From Arthrobacter sp. H-02-3 (GTDB lineage Bacteria; Actinomycetota; Actinomycetes; Actinomycetales; Micrococcaceae), in assembly GCF_003097355.1 (NCBI RefSeq), contig NZ_PYUI01000006.1:155313-219312 (forward strand): a DNA stretch of 64,000 nucleotides. Reading direction: 5' to 3'. Below, in pieces: positions 44,132-53,277 of this stretch. The notes below the pieces were generated by a model. That model saw only the letters and a list, made by a program, of their open reading frames with translations. It ran no database searches and was not told the origin of the DNA. Position 1 is the first letter of the stretch. Each line of letters starts with the position of its first letter. The position numbers were made by a program, and so were the translations under genes.

Positions 44132-44938
44132 TCAGGGGTGCAGCAGGCTGGGCGCGGCGCCGAGCAGTTTCTTGGTGTAGTCGTTGCTCGGGTTGTCGAA
44201 GACCTGTCCGGCGGGGCCCTCTTCCACGATTTCGCCGAAGTACATGACGCAGATCCGGTCCGAGACATAGCGGACGGTCTGGATGTCGTGGGAGATGAAG
44301 ACCATGCCGAGGTTCAGTTGGGTCTTCAGATCCGAGAGCAGGTTCAGCACCTGTGCCCGCACGGAGACGTCCAGCGCCGAGGTCGGCTCGTCCGCCACGA
44401 TGATGTCCGGATCCAGGGCCAGGGCCCGGGCGATGGCCACGCGCTGGCGCTGGCCGCCGGAGACCTGCGAGGGCGTGACCTCGGCGGCGGAATACGGCAG
44501 TCCGACGAGGGCCAGGAGGTCCTTGACCTTTGCGGCCCGGGTGGCCGCGGTGCCGATCCCGTGGATCTGGAGGGGGTCGGTGAGGATGTCCTGGATGGTC
44601 ATCCGGGGGTTCAGTGCCGTCGACGGGTCCTGGAAGACCACCGACACGGCGCGGCCGAATTCCCTGCGCAGGGCGGCGTTGCGCTTGATGGCGGGCTTGC
44701 CGTGGAACAGCACCTCACCCGAGGTGGGCGCCTGCAGCCCCACCAGTACGGACGCCAGGGTGGACTTGCCGCAACCGGATTCACCCACGATCCCCACGGT
44801 CTCGCCGCGGCTGATGGTGAAGTCCACCCCGTTGACGGCCTTGACGATGTTGGGGCGGAACAGGCCGCCGGTACGGGCCCGGTGGTGGACCTTGACGTTC
44901 TTGAGTTCAATCACGGGCTTGCCGGTTGATGTGCTCAC
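44132..44938 (-). CDS. satD: ABC transporter ATPase (DppF/OppF type) of the sialate importer
   Basis: 268 residues from GTG 44938, coupled to the previous gene by GTGA overlap. Walker A GESGCGKST near 55, Q-loop FQDPSTALNPRMT near 100, signature SGGQRQRVAIARAL near 145, Walker B DIIVADEPTSALD near 165 and the switch His in FISHDI. The C-terminal VEEGPAGQVFDNPSNDYTKKLL is the oligopeptide-transporter tail. It pairs with the ATPase half of the fused protein next door to power uptake. Naming follows the SatABCD sialate importers and is inferred. Confidence 0.85.
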   Translation of the reverse strand: MSTSTGKPVIELKNVKVHHRARTGGLFRPNIVKAVNGVDFTISRGETVGIVGESGCGKSTLASVLVGLQAPTSGEVLFHGKPAIKRNAALRREFGRAVSVVFQDPSTALNPRMTIQDILTDPLQIHGIGTAATRAAKVKDLLALVGLPYSAAEVTPSQVSGGQRQRVAIARALALDPDIIVADEPTSALDVSVRAQVLNLLSDLKTQLNLGMVFISHDIQTVRYVSDRICVMYFGEIVEEGPAGQVFDNPSNDYTKKLLGAAPSLLHP

Positions 44939-47049
44939 TTGGCGTCCTCCTTGAGGTGGCTGGCCCAGTAGTGGTCGCTGTCTTCGTGAACTGGCGTCAG
45001 GACGAGCCGCTGGTCCGGGTCGGCGTCGGGCCGCAGTGAGCGGGCGGCGAACCGGTCGCCGGCGGCGAAGTCCCGGGGCGAGGGCACGGTACCGGGGATC
45101 TGGTGCAGCCGCTCGGCGTCGGCCTCGATGGAGAGGACAGCGCCGAGAAGTCCGCGGGTGTATTCGTGCTGGCGGTTTTGCAGCAGCGCGGATGCCTGCG
45201 CGGATTCCACCACCTGCCCTGCATACATCACGGTGATGCGGTGCGCGAGCGAGGCCACCAGCGCGAGGTCGTGGCTGACGAACACCATGGCGAAGCCCAG
45301 CTGCTCGCGCAGCTCGTTGAGCAGTTCCACGACCTGCTGCTGCACGGTCACGTCCAGCGCGGTGGTGGGCTCGTCCGCGACGACGATCCGCGGCGAGCGG
45401 GACAGGGCCATGGCGATCAGGACGCGCTGGCGCTGGCCGCCGGAGAGCTCGTGCGGGTAGCTGGCGAGCGTGCGGACGGGATCGAGCTTGACCAGTTCCA
45501 GGAGTTCGGCGGGGGTCTTGCGGCCGCCGCGGCGGGTGAGCTGCTGCAGCTGGTCCTTGATCTTCATCGAGGGGTTGAGCGAGCTCAGCGCGTCCTGGTA
45601 GACCATGGCGATCTGCTGGCCGCGCAGGCCCTCGTAGGCTTTGTCGCTGCTGTTGCCGGTGGCTGGATCCAGCAGCTCCTTGCCGTCGAAGGTGATGGAG
45701 CCGGAGATCCTGGCCGTCTTGGGCAGCAGGCCCATGATGGCCAGCGAGGTGATGGACTTGCCGCAGCCGGATTCGCCGACCAGTCCCATGGTTTCGCCCT
45801 CGCGGACGCTAAAGGAGACGTTGTCCACGATTGCGGTGTCGCCGAAGCGGCCCGGGAAGCGGATGGACAGGTTCTTGACTTCCAGGACGGTGCGGGCCGA
45901 GTCCGGGACCTGGGGGAGGCGGTCCGTGCGGGCGGCCTCGACGGCGGTGAGCAGCTTCAGTTCCCTGTCCAGCACGCCATCCAGTCCTCGGTCCAGGAGG
46001 CCGCCCAACAGGGCGTGGTCCACGTTCTTTCCCTGCGGAAAACCGGCCTCCGGGACGGCGTCGCCGGCGGCGTCGCGGACGCCGTCGAGCTCATGTTGCT
46101 CCGCCACGGAGCCTTGGGCCACGGACGTGCCGATCTCGGCGTCGACGGCGGCGACAGGGGAGGAGAAGCCGTCGTCGTCCTTCACGACGGGAGCCTTGCG
46201 GAGCTTCGGGTTGACCATGGCATCGGTGAGCCCCTCGGCCAGGATGTTCAGGGCGAGGACCGTGAGCAGGATGGTCAGGCCGGCGAAGGTGGTGGCCCAC
46301 CAGCCGCCGGAGAGGACGAGGTTGCGGCCGTAGGAGATCACGTTGCCCCACGACGGGGCGGGGTCCTGGACGCCGGCGCCAAGGAAGGACAGCGAGGCCT
46401 CCAGGATGATCGCGTCCGCGACCATCACCGTGGCGAACACCAGGACCGGGGCCGCGGTGTTGCGGACGATGTGCTTGAGCAGGATGTACGAGCGGCCGGC
46501 GCCGATCACCCGGGCGGCCCGGACATAGTCTTCGCCGTACTGGGAGAGCACGTTGGCGCGCACCACCCGGGCGAGCTGGGGCGTGTAGATCACGGCGATG
46601 GCCACGATGATGGTGGGCACGGTGTTGCCGAAGACGGCCAGCAGCACGGCGGCCAGGGCGATGCCGGGGAAGGCCATGAGGATGTCCATGAGGCGCATGA
46701 TGCCCTCGTTGACGCCCTTGCTGGAGGTCGCGGCGAGGGAGCCGAGCAGGGCGCCGGCGAGGACGGCCAGCGAGACCGCGCCCAGGCCGATCATCAGGGA
46801 GGACTGGGCACCGTAGAGCAGACGCGAGAAGATGTCGCGGCCCAGCCGGTCGGTGCCGAACAGGTTTTCCCCGCCGGGCGGGGTCGCCGGAATGAAGGAT
46901 TCCAGCGGATCGTGCGGGGCGATGACAGGCGCGAAGACGGCGGCAAGAGTGATGACCACCAGGAAGACGAGGGCGAGCCGGGAGCTCCACGGGAGGGCCT
47001 TGAAGCGGACTCCCGGGGCGCTGAGGCGTTCAGCGAGTTTGCTGCGCAT
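44935..47049 (-). CDS. satC: fused ABC permease-ATPase (DppC + DppD) of the sialate importer
   Basis: 704 residues. Residues 1-295 are a DppC-type permease: a TM1 anchor, HDPLESFIPATPPGGENLFGTDRLGRDIFSRLLYGAQSSL, five further helices and the EAA-type loop DYVRAARVIGAGRSYILLKHIVRN. Residues 300-385 are an acidic linker. Residues 390-650 are a DppD-type ATPase: GESGCGKSITSLAI, YQDALSSLNPSMK, LSGGQRQRVLIAMAL, IVVADEPTTALD, FVSHDLALV, and the C-terminal HEYTRGLLGAVLSI. Permease-ATPase fusion is also described for the SatC component of the Haemophilus ducreyi sialate importer, which supports the substrate assignment. Confidence 0.88.
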   Translation of the reverse strand: MRSKLAERLSAPGVRFKALPWSSRLALVFLVVITLAAVFAPVIAPHDPLESFIPATPPGGENLFGTDRLGRDIFSRLLYGAQSSLMIGLGAVSLAVLAGALLGSLAATSSKGVNEGIMRLMDILMAFPGIALAAVLLAVFGNTVPTIIVAIAVIYTPQLARVVRANVLSQYGEDYVRAARVIGAGRSYILLKHIVRNTAAPVLVFATVMVADAIILEASLSFLGAGVQDPAPSWGNVISYGRNLVLSGGWWATTFAGLTILLTVLALNILAEGLTDAMVNPKLRKAPVVKDDDGFSSPVAAVDAEIGTSVAQGSVAEQHELDGVRDAAGDAVPEAGFPQGKNVDHALLGGLLDRGLDGVLDRELKLLTAVEAARTDRLPQVPDSARTVLEVKNLSIRFPGRFGDTAIVDNVSFSVREGETMGLVGESGCGKSITSLAIMGLLPKTARISGSITFDGKELLDPATGNSSDKAYEGLRGQQIAMVYQDALSSLNPSMKIKDQLQQLTRRGGRKTPAELLELVKLDPVRTLASYPHELSGGQRQRVLIAMALSRSPRIVVADEPTTALDVTVQQQVVELLNELREQLGFAMVFVSHDLALVASLAHRITVMYAGQVVESAQASALLQNRQHEYTRGLLGAVLSIEADAERLHQIPGTVPSPRDFAAGDRFAARSLRPDADPDQRLVLTPVHEDSDHYWASHLKEDAK

Positions 47050-47052
47050 GGG

Positions 47053-48009
47053 TCAGACCGTCCTGATTCGAGGGTTGATGAGCAGGTACAGAAGGTCGAC
47101 GGCGATGTTCACCAGCACGAAGGTGACGGAGATGGTCAGGACCACGCCCTGCACCAGGTTGACGTCGAGGTTGGTGATGCCGTTGAGGATCAGTTGGCCC
47201 ATGCCGGGCAGGGCAAAAATCATTTCGATGACGACGGCGCCGCCCAGGAGATAGCCGACCCGCAGCCCCAGCACGGTCACCGGGGTGACCAGGGCATTGC
47301 GGAGCACGTTCCGCGAAACGACCTCCCAGTAAGGGACGCCGTTGCCGACGGCGGTGCGGACGTAGTCGCGGTCCAGTTCCTCGACCATCGAGGTGCGGAC
47401 CACGCGGATCAGCGAGGCCGCGACCGGAATGCCGAGGGCCAGGGCCGGGAGCGTCATTGAGTTCAGCCACCCGCCGAAGCCCGATTCCGGCGCCGCGATG
47501 CCGCCGGAGGGAAAGGCGGGGTCGGTGCCGAGCGCGAACCACTGGATCAGCAGGATGCCGAGCCAGAACGACGGCGTTGCGACGGCGGCGATCGAGAAGA
47601 CCCGGACCATCTGGTCCGGCCACTTGTCCCGGTACAGTGCGCCGGCGATCCCGAGCGGCAGGGACACCACGACGGCGATCAGCACGCCGAGGAAGGTCAG
47701 CTGAAGGGTCAGCGGGAAGGCCGCCGCGATCATGGCCGCCACTGATTTCGCCGGCGGCGTGGTGACGCCGAGGTCGAACTGGAGCAGCTTGCCCAGGAAC
47801 CGGAAATACTGCAGGACCAGGGGATCATTGAGCCCGTTGCTCTCGCGGTACTGTTCCTTGGCTTCCTCGCTGGCTCCGTCGCCGAGGGCGCTGCTCGCCT
47901 GGTCACCGGGGGCGGCCTGCAGGACAAGGAACACCAGCAGGGTAATGCCCAGGATCATCAGGGGCAGCGCCGCAAGCCTGCGGCCCAGCAGGCGCAATAT
48001 TGTGACCAA
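47053..48009 (-). CDS. satB: ABC permease (DppB type) of the sialate importer
   Basis: 318 residues from TTG 48009 (GGAG 6-7 nt upstream). DppB-type permease with an N-terminal helix and five more: MILGITLLVFLVLQAAPGD near 20-38, the long outward loop carrying NGLNDPLVLQYFRFLGKLLQFDLGVT, and the EAA loop RTAVGNGVPYWEVVSRNVLRNALVTPVTVLG near 215-245. It forms the membrane channel with the permease half of the fused protein that follows 3 bp later. Confidence 0.87.
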   Translation of the reverse strand: MVTILRLLGRRLAALPLMILGITLLVFLVLQAAPGDQASSALGDGASEEAKEQYRESNGLNDPLVLQYFRFLGKLLQFDLGVTTPPAKSVAAMIAAAFPLTLQLTFLGVLIAVVVSLPLGIAGALYRDKWPDQMVRVFSIAAVATPSFWLGILLIQWFALGTDPAFPSGGIAAPESGFGGWLNSMTLPALALGIPVAASLIRVVRTSMVEELDRDYVRTAVGNGVPYWEVVSRNVLRNALVTPVTVLGLRVGYLLGGAVVIEMIFALPGMGQLILNGITNLDVNLVQGVVLTISVTFVLVNIAVDLLYLLINPRIRTV

Positions 48010-48070
48010 TGTTGTCTCCGGAATTCGTGGAAGGTTGTCCCGGCCTCAGCCGGCACGGGTGGCAAGACAT

Positions 48071-48107
48071 GCCGGTCCGGACGGGTGGGGGACCCGTCCG
48101 GACCGGC
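48071..48107 (-). repeat. 16-bp hairpin between satA and satB
   Basis: GCCGGTCCGGACGGGT (48071-48086) and its exact complement (48092-48107) around GGGGG. Likely an intra-operon element giving more binding-protein mRNA than permease mRNA, as known for other binding-protein operons. Confidence 0.6.
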
Positions 48108-48120
48108 GGTGGGGGAGGAA

Positions 48121-49764
48121 TCAGGCGGTGCGGCCGACGCCGACGAAGCCGACACCCGTGGTGGGCAGCGGCTTGAAGCCGCTGAGCTTCTTGGCATCCC
48201 AGGCGCTGGGAAGCTGTCGGTGGAAGACCGGGTAGAGCGGGAGCTCTTCGGACACCAGATCCACAATATCGCCGGTCAATTTCTTCGCATCTGCCGGGGC
48301 TGACTGACCGGCCTTCGCCATGAGGTCAACGAGCGTCGCGCGTTCCGGCGTGGCGGCCCAGTAGGCCCGGCCCTTCATCCAGGTGTCGCCGGCGTAGAAC
48401 CAGCTCAGCAGCAGATCGGCGTCGTTTCCGAAGACGGAGGGATCGCCCGGGGCGGCGACGACGGAGAAGTCGGCCTTGCCCACCCGGTCCGTGTACAACG
48501 CGCCGGACTGGAGGTTCTTCAGCGTGACCTTGACGCCGGGGATCTTGTTCCAGGATTCGAGCATCAGCGGGGCCACATCCTTCACCCATGCCGTATCGGT
48601 GGTCAGGAGCTCGAATTCCAGGTTGGTGACGCCGGCCTGCTTCAGCAGGTCCGCGGCCTTCTGGGGGTCGTAGCCGTAGACGTTCTTGGCCTTGACGTAG
48701 TCGGGGTGCCCTTCCTGGAAGTAGGAGCTGGAGGCTTTGGCGTTGCCGAAGAGGGCCTTCTTGATGATGGAGTCCTTGTCCAGGCCGAAGTGCAGGGCCT
48801 GGCGGACCAGCTTGTTGTCGAACGGGGCCTTGGCGCAGTTGAACATCAGGAACAGCATGCCGAAAGACTGGACGGATTCCACCGTGGCCTTGGACTTCAG
48901 CCCCTCGATGTCCAGGTACGGGACGTCCTCGATCGCCTGTACACGGCCGGACTGCATCGCCGTGACACGGGCGGCGGCGTCGGAGAGCAGCAGCCAGGTC
49001 ATGCCCTTGGCGAGGGCGGGCATCGGACCGTTGTAGTCGGGGTTCGCCTCGAACAAAATCTTGTCGTCCTTGACGGCAGAGATCAGTTTGTACGGGCCGG
49101 AGCCGACGGGCTTGGCATCGAACGCCTTGAGCTGGTCGGAGCCCAGCGGGAAGTTGGCGAGTGCCTTGGGGACGATCTTGACGACCGAAATGCGCGAGGG
49201 GAAGGCAGGGAAAGCGTACTTCAGTGAGAACTCGACAGTCTTCGCGTCAATGGCCTTGACGTCCTTGATGAACGGGATGAACTGCGAGAACAGCGACTTG
49301 TTGGCCGGGTCCATGACGCGGGTGAAGGAGAAGACGACGTCCTCGGCGGTGACCGGGGTGCCGTTGTGGAACTTGGCGGCGTCGCGCAGGGTCGCCTGGT
49401 AGGTGGTGGGGTTGACCATTTTGGGGTCGGCGGCGGCGAGGGCGTTGTACGGCTCGCGGGTGGCGGGGTGGAGTTCCACCAGGCCCTCGTAGACGTGCAG
49501 GTTGGCCGCCAATGGAGTTGCCCCGGAGCTGGACAGCGGGTCAAAGCCGGTGGACAGGGCGTAGGAGATGCCTGCCTCGATGATGAGGTCCTTGTTGATC
49601 GGAGCGGTGTTGGCTGCCGCTCCCGCCGTCGTGCTGGCGGCCCCGCCGCACGCAGACAGGGAAGTGGCGAAAGCCGCGGCCACGCCCAGCGCGCCCGACA
49701 GCTTGAGGAAGCTCCGGCGGCTGGCGTCATTGACCAGCGGCAAGTTCTTTGTTGTCTTGCTCAT
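48121..49764 (-). CDS. satA: Tat-exported lipoprotein solute-binding protein of the sialate importer
   Basis: 547 residues from ATG 49764 (GAGG 6-7 nt upstream); the open frame extends 26 codons further through the operator, so that start is rejected. Signal: twin arginines 16-17 in RRSFLKLSG and lipobox LSAC with Cys39, so a Tat-dependent lipoprotein. The rest is a family-5 (DppA/OppA) binding protein: [16 protein letters not shown] near 70, the family line [28 protein letters not shown] near 125-152, and [21 protein letters not shown] near 330. First gene of the nan operon. Family members bind peptides; sialate is inferred from the operon. Confidence 0.85.
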   Translation of the reverse strand: MSKTTKNLPLVNDASRRSFLKLSGALGVAAAFATSLSACGGAASTTAGAAANTAPINKDLIIEAGISYALSTGFDPLSSSGATPLAANLHVYEGLVELHPATREPYNALAAADPKMVNPTTYQATLRDAAKFHNGTPVTAEDVVFSFTRVMDPANKSLFSQFIPFIKDVKAIDAKTVEFSLKYAFPAFPSRISVVKIVPKALANFPLGSDQLKAFDAKPVGSGPYKLISAVKDDKILFEANPDYNGPMPALAKGMTWLLLSDAAARVTAMQSGRVQAIEDVPYLDIEGLKSKATVESVQSFGMLFLMFNCAKAPFDNKLVRQALHFGLDKDSIIKKALFGNAKASSSYFQEGHPDYVKAKNVYGYDPQKAADLLKQAGVTNLEFELLTTDTAWVKDVAPLMLESWNKIPGVKVTLKNLQSGALYTDRVGKADFSVVAAPGDPSVFGNDADLLLSWFYAGDTWMKGRAYWAATPERATLVDLMAKAGQSAPADAKKLTGDIVDLVSEELPLYPVFHRQLPSAWDAKKLSGFKPLPTTGVGFVGVGRTA

Positions 49765-49782
49765 GATTTGCCTCACCATTCG

Positions 49783-49788
49783 AGTATA
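49783..49788 (-). promoter_or_regulatory. predicted -10 box of the sat-nan operon
   Basis: TATACT on the minus strand. The region 17 nt upstream is TCGGAC, within the palindromic operator. Start expected near 49776, giving a 12-nt leader that just contains the ribosome site. Confidence 0.5.
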
Positions 49789-49799
49789 TTTATCGGATG

Positions 49800-49811
49800 T
49801 AGGACGTCCGA
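49800..49811. promoter_or_regulatory. nan-regulon operator between satA operon and DUF4862 gene
   Basis: TAGGACGTCCGA, full match to TNGGACGTCCNA, within ATCGGATGTAGGACGTCCGAT. It covers the -35 region of the sat-nan promoter. Confidence 0.68.
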
Positions 49812-49973
49812 TGCTTGTAGGAAAAACTGTAAGGGCCATCACACCGGCCCGTCAAGCGGTGACGGACGCGACTGCGGAAGGCCCGTGAGAGGGCCTCCGG
49901 CCGGCCCGTCACGTCGCCTTGCGGCGAGCTCCGGAGCCAGACCCGGTCCGCGTTCCAACCAAAGGAGAGAATC

Positions 49974-50888
49974 ATGTCACTGATCGTCGGCGCCTATCCC
50001 GCCCAGCCGGAGGGCTTCACACAGAGGCAGTTTTTCGAAGCGATAGCGCAGATCCCGGCTATCCGCGGCCTTGAGGTTCCCTACCGGGCAACCGGCGGCG
50101 ATCCCTGGCCGACCGGAGCTCCCGCCGGGTGGTCGGCCGTGGTCACGGCGATTCCGGGAACCATGCAAAGGGTGGGCCTGGACCGGCACTTCGGCCTCGC
50201 ATCGGTGGACCCGGACGGGCGGCGGGCGGCCATCGACTTCACGGCGGGCGTCAGGGAGTACGTCACCGGTCTGCGGGATCAAGGACATCAAGTGGAGGCG
50301 GTGGCGCTGCACTCCGCGCCGCCGTGGCGGGGCGCGGCGCCGGCCTTCGCGGAGTCCCTGGCGGAGATTCTGGACTGGGACTGGTCCGGCACGGCCCTCG
50401 TGGTGGAACACTGCGACGCTCCCCGGCAGGGGCGGGATCCCGAAAAGGGGTTCCTCTCCATCCAGGCGGAGGTCGACGTCGTCCGTTCGCTCAAAGTCCG
50501 GGGGTACGGGATTGGCATGCTCGTAAACTGGGCGCGGTCCGTGATCGAGACCCGGCAGAGCCGCACGGCCTCGGAGCACATCGCCTATGCCCGCGACGCG
50601 GGGGTTCTCAGCGGCCTCATGTTCTCCGGCTGCTCCGGCGAAGCGACGGAATTCGGCTATCCATGGATTGATGCCCACCTCCCTGCCGTCGAGGTCGAGG
50701 GAGCACCGGTAAGTTCGTTGCTCAACGCCCGGGAAATCGCCCGGTGCCTGCGCGCCGCCGGCGAACTGCCGATCACGGGCTTCAAGGTCGGGCTCCCGCA
50801 GGACGCCGTGTCGGCCGAGGACCGCGCGTCGCTGCTGCGCCAGATGTGCGCGCTGATGACGGACACCGTCGCGGCCGGCCGCTCCTGA
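49974..50888 (+). CDS. DUF4862-family protein linked to sialate genes
   Basis: 304 residues, AAAGGAGAG upstream. It looks like the DUF4862 family: N-terminal MSLIVGAYPAQPEGF, LEVPYRATGGDPWP, GWSAVVTAIPGTMQRVGLD, HCDAPRQGRDPEKGFLSIQAEV near 145-165, MLVNWARSVIETRQSRTASEHIAYARDAGVLSGLMFSGC near 180-220. Alternating strand-helix content and conserved Glu/His/Asn/Arg residues suggest a TIM-barrel enzyme of the xylose-isomerase-like kind; the function is unknown. It is divergent from the sat-nan operon and shares its operator, implying an undescribed step in sialic-acid use, for example on a modified or anomeric form. Confidence 0.7.
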   Translation: MSLIVGAYPAQPEGFTQRQFFEAIAQIPAIRGLEVPYRATGGDPWPTGAPAGWSAVVTAIPGTMQRVGLDRHFGLASVDPDGRRAAIDFTAGVREYVTGLRDQGHQVEAVALHSAPPWRGAAPAFAESLAEILDWDWSGTALVVEHCDAPRQGRDPEKGFLSIQAEVDVVRSLKVRGYGIGMLVNWARSVIETRQSRTASEHIAYARDAGVLSGLMFSGCSGEATEFGYPWIDAHLPAVEVEGAPVSSLLNAREIARCLRAAGELPITGFKVGLPQDAVSAEDRASLLRQMCALMTDTVAAGRS

Positions 50889-50901
50889 CCTGCCCCCGCA
50901 C

Positions 50902-50944
50902 GCTCCTGGCCTGCCCCCCACAGGCGAGGGGGCAGGCCAGGAGC
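50902..50944 (+). terminator. 17-bp perfect hairpin terminator between convergent genes
   Basis: Arms GCTCCTGGCCTGCCCCC (50902-50918) and complement (50928-50944), loop of 9. Lies between DUF4862 and purU. The left arm is preceded by a one-mismatch direct copy at 50881-50897, which includes the DUF4862 stop. Confidence 0.75.
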
Positions 50945-50985
50945 CACCGGGCGGCCGCGAACCGGAGGCCGGCGCGGCGCGGAAT

Positions 50986-51858
50986 TTAACGCAGCACCAC
51001 TGTTCGGTTGCCCTGGAGGAAGACGCGTCCCTCGCAGTGCCAGCGGACGGCATTGGAGAGGGCCTTGCACTCGGTATCGCGGCCGGCAGCCACGAGTTCG
51101 TCGGGCCCGTAGGTGTGATCCACTTCCACGACCTGCTGGGCGATGATCGGTCCTTCGTCCAGCTCCGCGTTGACGTAGTGGGCGGTGGCGCCGACTGTCT
51201 TCACACCCCGGGCGTGCGCCTGGTGGTAGGGCTTCGCGCCCTTGAAGCTGGGAAGGAAGGAGTGATGGATGTTGATGGCACGACCATCCAGCCGGCGCGT
51301 GAGGTTGTCGCTGAGGACCTGCATGTAACGAGCCAGCACCACGAGCTCGACGTCGAGGCCGTCCACCAGTTTCAAGAGTTCGTCCTCGGCCACCGCCTTG
51401 GTCTCCGCCGTGACGGGAATGTGGGAAAAAGGGATCCCGTGCCATTCCACGATGCCCCGGTGGTCCGGATGGTTCGAGGCGACGCCGACGATGTCGATGG
51501 GCAGCTCGCCGATGCGGGCCCGGAACAGCAGATCGTTGAGGCAGTGCTCGAATTTTGAGACCATGATCAGGACCCGCCGCTTGGTGCCCTGCCGGCGCAG
51601 CTCCCAGTGCATGCCGAATTTTTCGGCTACCGGCACGAAAGCGTCGCTCAGCGACTCCAGGGTGGCCGGATCCCCGGCCGAGGCAAAGTGGATCCGCATG
51701 AAGAAGTGGTCGTCCGGCTGCGAATCGAATTGCTTGCTTTCCAGGATGTCGCAGCCCTGTTCCAGCAGGAATCCCGACACGGCGTGGACGATGCCGCGCG
51801 TTTCCGGGCAATCGAGTGTCAGAACGTATTCAGGCGCGCTGCTATTTGATGTCTCCAC
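50986..51858 (-). CDS. purU: formyltetrahydrofolate deformylase
   Basis: 290 residues from GTG 51858. An ACT domain (8-85, YVLTLDCPETRGIVHAVSGFLLEQGCDI) precedes a formyltransferase-type hydrolase domain (95-285) with ILIMVSKFEHCLNDLLFR, ASNHPDHRGIVEWHGIPF, and the catalytic Asn-His-Asp set in INIHHSFLPSFKGAKPYHQAHARGVKTVGATAHYVNAELDEGPI. It hydrolyses 10-formyl-THF to formate and THF. As last gene of the sarcosine operon it disposes of one-carbon units loaded onto THF by sarcosine oxidase. Confidence 0.94.
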   Translation of the reverse strand: METSNSSAPEYVLTLDCPETRGIVHAVSGFLLEQGCDILESKQFDSQPDDHFFMRIHFASAGDPATLESLSDAFVPVAEKFGMHWELRRQGTKRRVLIMVSKFEHCLNDLLFRARIGELPIDIVGVASNHPDHRGIVEWHGIPFSHIPVTAETKAVAEDELLKLVDGLDVELVVLARYMQVLSDNLTRRLDGRAINIHHSFLPSFKGAKPYHQAHARGVKTVGATAHYVNAELDEGPIIAQQVVEVDHTYGPDELVAAGRDTECKALSNAVRWHCEGRVFLQGNRTVVLR

Positions 51859-51861
51859 GGT

Positions 51862-53277
51862 TCAGCACTCCACGACGTTCACGGCGAGGCCTCCGCGGGA
51901 GGTCTCCTTGTACTTGGTCTTCATGTCCGCTCCTGTTTCACGCATGGTCTTGATCGCCTTGTCCAGCGAGACTTTGTGGCTGCCGTCGCCGTGGAGGCAC
52001 AGGCGGGCGGCGTTGATGGCTTTGACACTGGCGATGGCATTGCGTTCGATGCAGGGGATCTGCACCAGCCCGCCGACGGGATCGCAGGTCAGGCCGAGAT
52101 TGTGTTCGATCCCGACTTCGGCGGCGTTTTCCACCTGTTCCGGGGTGCCGCCCAGCACCTCGCACAATCCCGCCGCCGCCATGGAACACGCCGATCCCAC
52201 TTCACCCTGGCAGCCGACCTCGGCCCCGGAGATCGAGGCATTGATCTTGAACAGGATCCCGACGGCGGCCGCCGCCAGGAGGAAGCGGATGACGCCGTCG
52301 TCGTCGGCTCCGGGGACGAACTTGACGTAATAGTGCAGCACGGCGGGCACGATTCCGGCGGCGCCGTTGGTGGGGGCCGTGACGATCCTGCCGCCCGCGG
52401 CGTTCTCTTCGTTGACCGCCAGGGCGAACAGGTTCACCCATTCCATGGCGAGCAGCGGGTCGGCGGGCACCTGGGCCAGGGACGGGGTCCGGGCGTCTGT
52501 CTCGGCGCTGACGGCGGTAGCCGCCAGCGTCCGGAACAGGGACGGGGCACGCCGTTTGACGTTCAGCCCGCCGGGCAGGATTCCCTCGGCAGCGCAGCCG
52601 TTGTCCACGCATTGGCGCATGACCGCCCACAGCGCCAGGAGCTTCTCCCGGAGCTCGGCCTCACTGCGCCAGACGAGTTCGTTGGCGAGCATGACGTCGG
52701 AGATGGACATGTGCTCGCGCCGGCAGATCTCCAGCAGCTCGTCGGCCGTGCTGAAGGGGTAGGGCAGCACGGTGTCGTCGGCCACCACCTGGTCGGCGCC
52801 CTGGGCTGTGCCGTCAACTACGAAACCGCCGCCGATTGAGTAGTAGCTGCGCTCCTTCAGCACCGCCCCGGAGTGGTCCAGCGCCCGGAAGGTCATGCCG
52901 TTGGGGTGGGCCGGCAGCGACATGCGGCGGTGCAGGACCACGTCCTCGTCCCAGTTGAAGTCCACCCGGTGGTCCCCGCCGATCCGCAGCTCCGCATCCA
53001 GGGCCGCGGCCGCCACCTGGTCATCGGCAGTGCCGGTGTCCACGGTCTCCGGGTCCTGGCCCTGCAGGCCCAGGACCACGGCCTTGTCCGAACCGTGCCC
53101 CCGGCCTGTGGCACCGAGCGAACCGAACAGTTCGGCCTGCACCCGCGTCGTCGAGGTCAGGTGCCCGTCGCTTTTCAGTCCGTCGGCAAAACGCTTGGCT
53201 GCCCGCATCGGGCCGACCGTGTGGGAGGAGGACGGCCCGATGCCAACAGAAAACAGGTCCAGGACGCTGAGCGCCAT
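51862..53277 (-). CDS. sdaA: L-serine ammonia-lyase (iron-sulfur)
   Basis: 471 residues, single-chain SdaA type. Opening [27 protein letters not shown] is the serine-binding beta domain; [24 protein letters not shown] follows. Iron-sulfur ligands lie in [17 protein letters not shown] near 350 and [18 protein letters not shown] near 400. The protein ends in Cys471 (NVVEC), the tail residue that plugs the cluster in the Legionella enzyme. It deaminates L-serine to pyruvate, completing glycine/sarcosine breakdown after GlyA. Its ATG overlaps the soxG stop (TGATG). Confidence 0.93.
   Translation of the reverse strand: MALSVLDLFSVGIGPSSSHTVGPMRAAKRFADGLKSDGHLTSTTRVQAELFGSLGATGRGHGSDKAVVLGLQGQDPETVDTGTADDQVAAAALDAELRIGGDHRVDFNWDEDVVLHRRMSLPAHPNGMTFRALDHSGAVLKERSYYSIGGGFVVDGTAQGADQVVADDTVLPYPFSTADELLEICRREHMSISDVMLANELVWRSEAELREKLLALWAVMRQCVDNGCAAEGILPGGLNVKRRAPSLFRTLAATAVSAETDARTPSLAQVPADPLLAMEWVNLFALAVNEENAAGGRIVTAPTNGAAGIVPAVLHYYVKFVPGADDDGVIRFLLAAAAVGILFKINASISGAEVGCQGEVGSACSMAAAGLCEVLGGTPEQVENAAEVGIEHNLGLTCDPVGGLVQIPCIERNAIASVKAINAARLCLHGDGSHKVSLDKAIKTMRETGADMKTKYKETSRGGLAVNVVEC

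Noticed and set aside
43156..44268. extended start of the nanA frame into satD
   Set aside because: The extension is the shadow of the satD 3' end; GTG 44085 has TGGAG and the family N-terminus.
45103..47460. 785-codon plus-strand open frame opposite the fused importer gene
   Set aside because: Composition dominated by Gly, Asp, Glu, His repeats typical of antisense frames; no motif.
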